From: Acidiferrobacterales bacterium
GTDB taxonomy: Bacteria > Pseudomonadota > Gammaproteobacteria > Acidiferrobacterales > Sulfurifustaceae
NCBI GenBank assembly: GCA_919902095.1
Contig: CAKKQL010000125.1
Span: 1 to 5,886, forward strand
Direction of reading: 5' to 3'
DNA length: 5,886 nucleotides
Below are positions 1 to 4,289 of this stretch, piece by piece. The notes beneath the pieces were generated by a model. That model worked only from the letters and a program-made list of their open reading frames with translations, was not told the DNA's origin and made no database searches. The position numbers and the translations under genes were made by a program. Each line of letters opens with the position of its first letter. The stretch's first letter is position 1.

Positions 1-53
1 ATGGCGTTGCCCTTGAATTGCTTCCAGTTGCCTTCGATGCGATCCCAGTTCAT
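1..53 (-). CDS. CsbD family stress protein, N-terminal part only
   Basis: The reverse strand reads MNWDRIEGNWKQFKGNA and runs off the left edge of the window. This is the characteristic opening of CsbD-family proteins, which are small (about 60-70 residues), hydrophilic, cytoplasmic and usually stress-induced; their biochemical role is unknown. Two in-frame ATGs exist, at 59-57 and 53-51. The inner one is chosen because GAGGA (65-61) lies 7 nt before it, the right spacing for a ribosome binding site, and because family members normally begin MNWD or similar. The outer ATG sits almost on top of the Shine-Dalgarno sequence. Only 17 full codons are visible, so the C-terminal part and the integrity of the gene cannot be judged. 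Recognition is by motif memory, not by a search. Confidence 0.85.
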   Translation of the reverse strand, partial: MNWDRIEGNWKQFKGNA

Positions 54-90
54 TTTCATTTCCTCGCGATTGATTGAAAATCGAAACGGC

Positions 91-105
91 GCAAGCTCGG
101 CTTGC
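91..105. repeat. Small perfect hairpin in the csbD leader
   Basis: GCAAGC (91-96) and GCTTGC (100-105) form a perfect 6-bp inverted repeat around TCG. It lies 38 bp upstream of the CsbD start codon, so it would be in the 5' untranslated region or overlap the promoter of that gene. No run of T follows on either strand, so it is not an intrinsic terminator. No clear sigma-70 promoter was identified between the hairpin and position 228. Confidence 0.35.
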
Positions 106-227
106 ATGCTGCTTCATATATTTTGAGGTTAAGACCAAACCCTTGCGTCGTCTGTCCGCCAACGCACATAGCTAGCAGGGCAATGAACAGGTCAGCCACG
201 TTCACGCGCGCAAAGCGGCTCTGCGTC

Positions 228-605
228 TCAAGGTTCAAATGTGGCGGCACTGGTGAGGCGAACTTGTAAGTACTCGTTGTTGCTTAGATCGCTTGTGGTC
301 GAACGCCAGCCTTTACTGACCACGCTGCAGGCGGCATCGGCGCACACGCGAAACTCGGGGCCACTGACATTGGCATCGACTTGCACCACCGCGGGCCCGG
401 AAAGTCCGGTCACTTGGACGATCTCCGAGGTGGTCAAAGTGGACAGCGAGGCCGAATTGGTGGGGTTAAAGGCACAGGCCGCAGGATTCACTGTGGTGGA
501 TCCACTCACTGGCGTAGACGAAGGGGCACCCTCAACGTTGGACGTGGCGAACGCGCTGGCCAGCAACTCCGCCATTTCCTCACGACGTGTCGCCATAATC
601 GACAC
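228..605 (-). CDS. Truncated fragment of a secreted/surface repeat-domain protein (probable remnant)
   Basis: This open frame of 125 codons starts at GTG 605. Residues 61-123 resemble the immunoglobulin-like repeat domain common in proteobacterial surface and exported proteins: VTGLSGPA (65-72), then FRVCADAAC (85-93), then YLQVRLTSAATF (112-123). In such repeats the last element is normally followed by a further beta-strand segment (TVTVGG...W-V-T-T type), but here the frame stops right after TFEP. The N-terminal 50 residues are rich in Ser, Thr, Ala and Pro, and no signal peptide is present. Neither GTG 605 nor ATG 596 has a usable Shine-Dalgarno sequence, and no match to the missing domain end was found downstream in other frames. 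The likely reading is a fragment cut at both ends. A small intact hypothetical protein is possible. The two cysteines in the CADAAC stretch could form a disulfide if the protein is exported. Confidence 0.45.
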   Translation of the reverse strand: MSIMATRREEMAELLASAFATSNVEGAPSSTPVSGSTTVNPAACAFNPTNSASLSTLTTSEIVQVTGLSGPAVVQVDANVSGPEFRVCADAACSVVSKGWRSTTSDLSNNEYLQVRLTSAATFEP

Positions 606-892
606 GAACGAAGCGGCGCGCAGGCTTGGACAGGCGCAGCTGCAGCGTGAGCAAGGCGCGGAACCGCTGCCCGGCGAGCAGGTCCAAGGTATCGACGTAA
701 GCGTGGTGAACCATCGCTACTGGCGGCGCCAGGAAAAACTGCGGCGCGTGATCGAGCAGGCACAGCGCCGGTCGAGCGAAACACGCGGTCGCACCGCGCG
801 CGCCGCTGAAGAATCCGGGCTGAACCGCCTTGCCTAGGCCCGTTCGCGCACCAAAGAAAAGGGCCCGCTCCGGTCAAGCCTTCGCCGGCACT
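606..892. other. No convincing gene in this stretch
   Basis: Long open frames exist on both strands here because the DNA is GC-rich. The plus-strand frame is Glu/Gln/Arg-rich and ends at 837. The exactly antisense minus-strand frame is open from about 873 to 582. Neither has a start codon with a ribosome binding site, and neither gives a recognisable domain. It could be eroded coding sequence associated with the truncated surface-protein fragment next to it, but nothing decisive is visible. Confidence 0.4.
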
Positions 893-1002
893 CCGCAGCC
901 GCCCGGCGTCTGCGCACCTGAGCGCGTCGATTACGTTGCGCCTATGTGCGCAAACGCACATAGCTGCAAAAATATTTCCAGCTTGCGTGTGCCAGCGCAC
1001 AG
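893..1002 (+). repeat. 110-bp palindrome-rich dispersed repeat, copy A
   Basis: This segment matches 2285-2394 in the same orientation at 107 of 110 positions with no gaps; the differences are at 909, 990 and 993. It contains three inverted repeats. P1 at 942-963 has perfect 9-bp arms CTATGTGCG and CGCACATAG around CAAA. P2 at 962-983 has AGCTG and CAGCT around an A/T-rich loop containing AAATATTT. P3 at 987-1000 is GTGTGCCAGCGCAC, in which one pair would be a G-U wobble in RNA. The copy ends 132 bp before the PagP-like gene start. It encodes no protein and carries no transposase. It could be a MITE-like element, an operator cluster or a structured leader RNA. Confidence 0.9.
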
Positions 1003-1015
1003 ACGAAATCTCATG

Positions 1016-1044
1016 TTGTGGTTCTCGCCGCGAAGGAACATACT
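1016..1044 (+). promoter_or_regulatory. Weak candidate sigma-70 promoter for the PagP-like gene
   Basis: TTGTGG (1016-1021) and CATACT (1039-1044) are separated by 17 bp. The match to consensus is modest (3 of 6 and 4 of 6), and the pair lies just downstream of repeat copy A and about 90 bp before the start codon. It is the best-spaced pair seen here, but in GC-rich genomes such matches are often accidental. Confidence 0.22.
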
Positions 1045-1134
1045 CGCACCCGCCCCCGCCCCGATAAGCACAGCGCCTGACCATCGAAGTTCGCCCCGTC
1101 AGCCGCGCTGGCGCGACAGACAAGAAGAAAAAAA

Positions 1135-1776
1135 ATGAGATATCTCGCTTATGGGTTGTTGCCGACTTTCGCGGTTACCTTGGCTTTGTGCGGGTGCGGC
1201 GCTCTCGAGCGCCGGCCTGAGCCCGCGTTCCCCGGCGTGGTTCCCGGGACCACCCCCGCCGGTGCAAGCGTGGATGAGGTCCGGCCGGCAGATAGGACCA
1301 TCTCCGCCGGCGCAAGCGTGGAACCTTTGCATGAGGTCCGGCCAGCAGATCCCCGGCTCAATCTCGATCTGCTCGTCTTCGGATTCTCGTACCACCCGGA
1401 TCGGGAAGGCGTCCGCCGCAATCGATTGGACAACGAGCTCAACTTGGGGCTCGGGTTCAACCACGCATTCCACGAGGACGCGCGCGGCGTAGGGTTCGTC
1501 GAGGCCGGGTTTTACAAAGACTCCGGGCGCAATTGGGCGAAGCTCGCGGGGGCGGGTTACCAGTTCAAGCTCGGCGAGCGCTGGAGGCTTGGCGGCGCCC
1601 TGGTGGGAGTCTACAGCCCGACCTACAACCACGGCAGGTTCTTCATCGCGCCGCACCCGATCGCCACTTACGACCTCGGCGCTGTGAAACTAAACGCAAT
1701 CTACATCCCGCGAACTCAGAAAAAAAATAATTTCGCCGTCTTCGGCTTCTACTTCAGCATACCCTTCGGGAAGTGA
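1135..1776 (+). CDS. PagP-like outer-membrane beta-barrel acyltransferase with His/Asp-Ser intact
   Basis: The product has 213 residues. Residues 1-21 form an export signal; LCGC (18-21) is close to a lipobox, so a lipoprotein signal is possible. Residues 25-75 are a Pro/Ala/Val linker containing a near-duplicate AGASV...EVRPAD. The barrel spans about 76-213 and follows the order of E. coli PagP: FSYHPDR (84-90) with H87, FYKDSGRNW (126-134) with D129 and S130, AGAGYQF (138-144), ATYDLGAVKLNAIYIP (177-192), and an aromatic-rich last strand. PagP catalysis uses His33, Asp76 and Ser77, which align with H87, D129 and S130. PagP moves a palmitoyl chain from a phospholipid to lipid A at the outer membrane, protecting against cationic peptides. 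The start ATG follows a weak purine-rich AAGAAG. The N-terminal linker is longer than in enteric PagP. The fold is well supported; the exact acyl acceptor is inferred. Confidence 0.75.
   Translation: MRYLAYGLLPTFAVTLALCGCGALERRPEPAFPGVVPGTTPAGASVDEVRPADRTISAGASVEPLHEVRPADPRLNLDLLVFGFSYHPDREGVRRNRLDNELNLGLGFNHAFHEDARGVGFVEAGFYKDSGRNWAKLAGAGYQFKLGERWRLGGALVGVYSPTYNHGRFFIAPHPIATYDLGAVKLNAIYIPRTQKKNNFAVFGFYFSIPFGK
1258..1350 (+). repeat. Imperfect in-frame duplication inside the PagP-like gene linker
   Basis: Copy 1 (1258-1293, 36 nt) encodes AGASVDEVRPAD. Copy 2 (1306-1350, 45 nt) encodes AGASVEPLHEVRPAD. They differ by a 9-nt insertion and a few substitutions, and are separated by 12 nt. The reading frame is preserved, so only the length of the disordered linker between the signal sequence and the barrel is changed. 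Confidence 0.75.
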
Positions 1777-1782
1777 GCGCTC

Positions 1783-1816
1783 CCGGTGCGCTCGCGCGCG
1801 CCGGTCCTGTTTATTT
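1783..1816 (+). terminator. Likely intrinsic terminator after the PagP-like gene
   Basis: CCGGTGCGC (1783-1791) pairs with GCGCGCCGG (1796-1804) around TCGC, giving a 9-bp stem with one G-U wobble. It is followed by TCCTGTTTATTT, an imperfect T-rich tract. It starts 7 bp after the stop codon of the PagP-like gene. The opposing DUF3096 gene ends at 1815, so the convergent pair may share it. The T tract is interrupted, so efficiency is uncertain. Confidence 0.45.
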
Positions 1817-1961
1817 AATGGTGTATGTCGCCGAACAGTCCCAGCAATCCGACGACGATCGGATATACCGCGACGATATAGTTCAGCAGCCGGGGCACGA
1901 TCAGAATAAGCACGCCGGCGAGCAGCGATACCAAGGGTCCCAGACTCAAGGTGATATTCGT
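1815..1961 (-). CDS. DUF3096-family small membrane protein, apparent ACG start
   Basis: The reverse strand encodes 48 residues: NITLSLGPLVSLLAG, then VLILIVPRLLNYIVAV, then YPIVVGLLGLFGDIHH. This is the DUF3096 pattern: two hydrophobic helices (about residues 5-22 and 25-43) joined by the conserved PRLLNYIVA turn. The family is small, inner-membrane and of unknown function. Family members normally begin M-(N/T)-I-T-L. The codon at that place (1961-1959) is ACG instead of ATG, and AAAGGA (1974-1969) lies exactly 7 nt before it. The frame contains no ATG, GTG or ATT upstream of this point, and a TAG closes it at about 2004. A TTG four codons in (the codon after ATC ACC) is the only alternative standard start but lacks a Shine-Dalgarno sequence. 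P34 interrupts the second helix. Translation may therefore be weak or lost. Confidence 0.78.
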   Translation of the reverse strand, partial: TNITLSLGPLVSLLAGVLILIVPRLLNYIVAVYPIVVGLLGLFGDIHH

Positions 1962-1968
1962 GACAGTA

Positions 1969-1974
1969 TCCTTT
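1969..1974 (-). promoter_or_regulatory. Shine-Dalgarno sequence of the DUF3096 gene
   Basis: AAAGGA on the minus strand ends 7 nt before the ACG codon at 1961. This spacing is ideal for a start at that codon and too far from the downstream TTG. It is the main reason for placing translation initiation at ACG. Confidence 0.6.
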
Positions 1975-2023
1975 GTGCGCAGAAAGTGAAACTCATCCTA
2001 AAGATATCCCCTCCCTTTGCCTC

Positions 2024-2051
2024 GGAATACTCTGTGCGCCAGCGCACGCAA
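2024..2051 (-). promoter_or_regulatory. Weak candidate promoter for DUF3096 formed with repeat copy C
   Basis: On the minus strand, TTGCGT (2051-2046) and TATTCC (2029-2024) are 16 bp apart and would give a leader of roughly 55 nt before the ACG codon. The -35 part lies inside the repeat's right-end palindrome. In copies A and B the same TTGCGT is not followed by a good -10, so this may be chance. Confidence 0.22.
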
Positions 2052-2080
2052 GACAGGCTGGTGCGCCTGCGCACCTGAGC
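2032..2080 (-). repeat. Shortened relative of the 110-bp repeat, copy C
   Basis: Read on the minus strand, 2052-2032 matches the right-hand end of copies A (982-1002) and B (2374-2394). It differs from B at only 1 of 21 positions and keeps the palindromic GTGCGC...GCGCAC core. Positions 2063-2080 on the plus strand (GCGCCTGCGCACCTGAGC) are identical to 2298-2315 in copy B. The two end modules are only 10 bp apart, the middle of the element (P1, P2) is missing, and one module is inverted relative to A and B. The right-end module points toward the DUF3096 gene, about 70 bp from its start. Confidence 0.75.
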
Positions 2081-2091
2081 AATGTGCCGCG

Positions 2092-2126
2092 GAGGCGGAT
2101 CCGAAAGCCTTTTTGCGGTCCGCCTC
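2092..2126. repeat. Stable stem-loop between copy C and copy B
   Basis: GAGGCGGA (2092-2099) pairs with TCCGCCTC (2119-2126). After one bulged T the stem continues with CCG (2101-2103) and CGG (2116-2118). The loop is AAAGCCTTTTTG. No T-rich tract follows the stem on either strand, so it is unlikely to be an intrinsic terminator. Its function is unknown. Confidence 0.5.
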
Positions 2127-2170
2127 GAGAAAGTGAAAACGCTGGCGGGCGGCGTGGCGGGCGCTGATAA

Positions 2171-2231
2171 AACTACTTAAAGTATTGACTAAGCGGTATG
2201 AAACGACCGCAAGTCACTACTTATAGCAGTA
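2171..2231. repeat. Long imperfect inverted repeat
   Basis: Positions 2171-2190 and 2212-2231 are inverted copies matching at 15 of 20 positions, with the inner 10 bp matching at 9. Inside them GCGGT (2193-2197) and ACCGC (2206-2210) pair as well, leaving an 8-nt loop ATGAAACG. The segment is AT-richer than its surroundings and lies in a gene-free stretch. It could form a cruciform, a structured RNA, or be the footprint of a small element. No coding sequence was seen in it. Confidence 0.55.
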
Positions 2232-2284
2232 CGTCGCCTGCCGGCGCCGCCCAGCGGTGACCTTTTCACAGCAGCCGCTCTGCC

Positions 2285-2394
2285 CCGCAGCCGCCCGGCG
2301 CCTGCGCACCTGAGCGCGTCGATTACGTTGCGCCTATGTGCGCAAACGCACATAGCTGCAAAAATATTTCCAGCTTGCGTGCGCTAGCGCACAG
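2285..2394 (+). repeat. 110-bp palindrome-rich dispersed repeat, copy B
   Basis: This is the partner of copy A (893-1002), with 107 of 110 positions identical and the same orientation. P1 is at 2334-2355 and identical to copy A. P2 is at 2354-2375. P3 at 2379-2392 is GTGCGCTAGCGCAC, a perfect 14-bp palindrome, whereas copy A has an imperfect version. The copy ends 102 bp before the start of the MlaC fusion gene. The flanking sequences of A and B are unrelated, so the homology has sharp borders. No clear target-site duplication is visible. Confidence 0.9.
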
Positions 2395-2496
2395 TGCGTT
2401 GCGCATGGATGGCGATAATCGAAGCAACGATTAACAACGGTCGGCGGGGGCCGCCGCTTTCCCGTCGCACAGCAATGCTGAACGAGGTCGTCTTCG

Positions 2497-3624
2497 ATGC
2501 GCAGGATGCTGGTCATGGGTCTCGCAGCGTTCGCCGGACTTGCCGGGTGGGCAAGTCCGGCGGGCGCGGGACTTTTTTCCACCACAGGCCCGGTCATCGC
2601 GATACTCGCCGGCGACCTGTTCCTGGGCGAAGCCGAAGACAATCCCGATGGATCCGGAACGATTAGGATTCAGTCGCGCGCCAAGCCCGACGTGTCGTGC
2701 CGCGGGCAGTTCACCTCCAGCGCTGAACTTGGCGGCGCGGGAAACATGCGATGCAGCGACGGCGCCACCGCGACGTTTCAGTTTCAGCGTCTGAGCCTTG
2801 TGCGCGGGTACGGGGCCGGCAGCTCCAGTCGGGGCTCGATGAGTTTTACCTACGGGCTCAGCGCAAATGAATCCGGGCCCTACCTGAAGCTGCCCCCGGG
2901 CAAAGCGCTCAGGCTGGACGGAAAAGATCTGGTGCTTGTGGACGTAAGGCAACCGGTCCCGGCGAACCTTCCGGTGACGGGTCCGATCGCGCCTGCACCA
3001 GAGGCCGCGCCGGACGTGCTGCTGAGTGCCGCTACTTTGGCGGTGACTGCCATCCTCAAGCAGGACAAAAACCTCCAGACAAACAGCCCGGGGAAGATCG
3101 CCGAACTGGTTGAATCGACGATTCTGCCGCTGTTCGACTTCCGCCACATGACCCAGCTCGCCGTGGCGCGCAACTGGCGCCTCGCCTCGCCCGAACAACA
3201 GAACACGCTAATCGCCGAGTTCAGGACGCTGCTGGTGCGCACCCACTCCACGGCGCTGGCGAATTACCGCGATCAGGCGATCGAGTACCGACCGCTGCGG
3301 ATAGCGCCTGGCGAAACCGAGGTCACGGTCAAGTCCACCGTGAAGCAGTCCGGAGCCGAACGGATGACCATCGACTACGACATGGAGAAGACGACGGCAG
3401 GGTGGAGGGTCTACGACATCAAGATCGCCGGCATCAGCCTGATTACGACCTATCAGTCGACTTTCGCCAAAACTATTCGCGATGACGGCGTGGACGGGTT
3501 GATCCAATCCCTCTCGGCCAAGAACCGGCAGGCCGACTCCGGGCTCACGTCCCACGAGAGCGGCGCACGGGCCGTTCTTTTCATGTACGCAGTGATACCA
3601 AGCGTTTTCCGCGGCCGCCGATAG
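2497..3624 (+). CDS. mlaC: Exported fusion: unknown N-terminal domain plus MlaC/Ttg2D phospholipid-binding domain
   Basis: The product has 375 residues. Residues 1-24 are a signal peptide, with likely cleavage after SPAGA. Residues 25-150 form a domain I know only as a hypothetical betaproteobacterial exported protein; it begins LFSTTGPVIAILAGDLFLG and has two cysteines, C68 and C86, that could pair. A Pro-rich linker follows (152-172). Residues 173-343 are an MlaC/Ttg2D domain: KIAELVESTILPLFDFRHMT (200-219), ARNWRLASPEQQ (224-235), FRTLLVRTHSTALANYRDQ (242-260), GWRVYDIKIAGISLITTY (302-319) and GVDGLIQSL (331-339). MlaC is the periplasmic carrier that moves phospholipids between the outer-membrane Mla complex and the MlaFEDB transporter. 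Family members are normally about 200 residues and stand alone in an mla operon; here neither holds. After residue 343 there is an unusual tail of about 30 residues. GAGG (2484-2487) lies 9 nt before the start ATG. Confidence 0.85.
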   Translation: MRRMLVMGLAAFAGLAGWASPAGAGLFSTTGPVIAILAGDLFLGEAEDNPDGSGTIRIQSRAKPDVSCRGQFTSSAELGGAGNMRCSDGATATFQFQRLSLVRGYGAGSSSRGSMSFTYGLSANESGPYLKLPPGKALRLDGKDLVLVDVRQPVPANLPVTGPIAPAPEAAPDVLLSAATLAVTAILKQDKNLQTNSPGKIAELVESTILPLFDFRHMTQLAVARNWRLASPEQQNTLIAEFRTLLVRTHSTALANYRDQAIEYRPLRIAPGETEVTVKSTVKQSGAERMTIDYDMEKTTAGWRVYDIKIAGISLITTYQSTFAKTIRDDGVDGLIQSLSAKNRQADSGLTSHESGARAVLFMYAVIPSVFRGRR

Positions 3625-3649
3625 CTGCTTGACCGCATGCGCCGACGAC

Positions 3650-4165
3650 CTACCACACCCTCAGCTTGATCTGAACCGCTATGGCTCCGTCAAAGCGGTT
3701 CGCAACAGTTGGAATGAGGCTGATATTGGCGCCCAGCGTCTTGCCCTCGATGATCAACACCGGCAAGAGGGCGACGAACCACGCGCCGTTGCGATAATTC
3801 GGATAGCCATCGAATGCGCTGACTATGATCCCGGCGCCAACGTTGACTCCGGCCAGGTCCCAGTGAAGCGGACGCCACTGATAGCCGGCATAGTGCGAGC
3901 GTGCCCGATTGCTGTTGATGAAACTGCCGGCCATCAATCCATGGTTCTCGGCCAGCCGAACTTCAGCACCCAGGCCAATATTGTTGTTGCGCAGGCCTTT
4001 GCCCGAGTCGAAATGCTGTGAGTAGATGCCGGGATTGAGCCAGACCTGCGGAAAAGACTGTTTGGATGTGACTTCGGCCTGGGCATTGGCGGCAAAAGAT
4101 GTCGTGCACAGGAGTATGGCCGAGCACAGGGGGATAAATCTGCGCGGCTTCCAGACTAATGACAT
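3650..4165 (-). CDS. Second PagP-fold outer-membrane barrel, Asp replaced by Asn
   Basis: The product has 171 residues from ATG 4165, with a signal peptide at 1-30 (cleavage after ANAQA). An in-frame TTG at 4192 is rejected because AAAGG lies about 7 nt before the ATG and the signal peptide fits this start. The mature part follows the PagP order: QVWLNPGIYSQHFDS (40-54) with H51, LGAEVRLAENHGLMAG (65-80), FINSNRARSHYAGYQWRPL (82-100), GAWFVALLPVLIIEG (127-141), and a final strand IAVQIKLRVW ending in Trp, as expected for outer-membrane insertion. The position of the PagP catalytic Asp-Ser is N84-S85. I recall this N-S form as usual in a betaproteobacterial subfamily of unknown activity, so loss of palmitoyltransferase function is plausible. 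The gene converges on the MlaC fusion with a 25-bp gap and follows gspF on the same strand with 124 bp between them, so it may be transcribed on its own. Confidence 0.7.
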   Translation of the reverse strand: MSLVWKPRRFIPLCSAILLCTTSFAANAQAEVTSKQSFPQVWLNPGIYSQHFDSGKGLRNNNIGLGAEVRLAENHGLMAGSFINSNRARSHYAGYQWRPLHWDLAGVNVGAGIIVSAFDGYPNYRNGAWFVALLPVLIIEGKTLGANISLIPTVANRFDGAIAVQIKLRVW

Positions 4166-4175
4166 GCAGGGCCCT

Positions 4176-4192
4176 TTGCGCTGGAAGCGCAA
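4176..4192. repeat. Stem-loop just upstream of the second PagP-fold gene
   Basis: TTGCGC and GCGCAA form a 6-bp stem with a 5-nt loop, directly next to the AAAGG ribosome binding site of the gene starting at 4165. In the mRNA it would sit immediately 5' of the Shine-Dalgarno sequence and could influence ribosome access. No direct evidence of regulation. Confidence 0.3.
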
Positions 4193-4266
4193 TATCTCGA
4201 TTTCAGCAGGGTCTGCTCCGACTGCATGAACGGATAGGAAATTCTATTCCATCCGCGGCGCGTCAT

Positions 4267-4284
4267 CGGTCTTGCACCAGACCG
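4267..4284 (-). repeat. Weak hairpin just after gspF
   Basis: CGGTCT and AGACCG form a 6-bp stem with a 6-nt loop, starting 5 nt after the gspF stop codon. No T tract follows on the minus strand, so intrinsic termination is doubtful. Between it and the next gene at 4165 no recognisable gspG or other coding sequence is present. Confidence 0.25.
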
Positions 4285-4289
4285 GCTGC

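Noticed and set aside
241..837. Plus-strand open frame of 198 codons
   Set aside because: It starts at a GTG without ribosome binding site, overlaps the better-supported minus-strand domain fragment, and shows no recognisable domain. Its Glu/Arg-rich end could be real but cannot be supported.
506..1123. Minus-strand open frame of 205 codons
   Set aside because: It runs through repeat copy A and is Arg/Ala-rich in the way of non-coding frames in GC-rich DNA; no domain and no start signal.
1773..2078. Plus-strand open frame of 101 codons
   Set aside because: It is antisense to the DUF3096 gene and continues into repeat copy C; composition and lack of a start signal indicate a shadow frame.
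2185..2226. TTGACT (2185-2190) with TTATAG (2221-2226) as a promoter
   Set aside because: The spacing is 30 bp, far from 16-18, and both hexamers are part of the long inverted repeat.
893..2394. CRISPR array or insertion-sequence ends from the repeated palindromes
   Set aside because: There are only two full copies, 1.4 kb apart, with genes between them; no regular spacers, no transposase and no clear target-site duplication.
2431..3198. Minus-strand open frame of 255 codons
   Set aside because: Antisense shadow of the MlaC fusion gene with no domain or start signal.
4166..4192. TTG at 4192 as start of the second PagP-fold gene
   Set aside because: The ATG at 4165 has AAAGG at good spacing and gives a normal signal peptide; the TTG would add nine residues encoded by a hairpin and the ribosome binding site itself.
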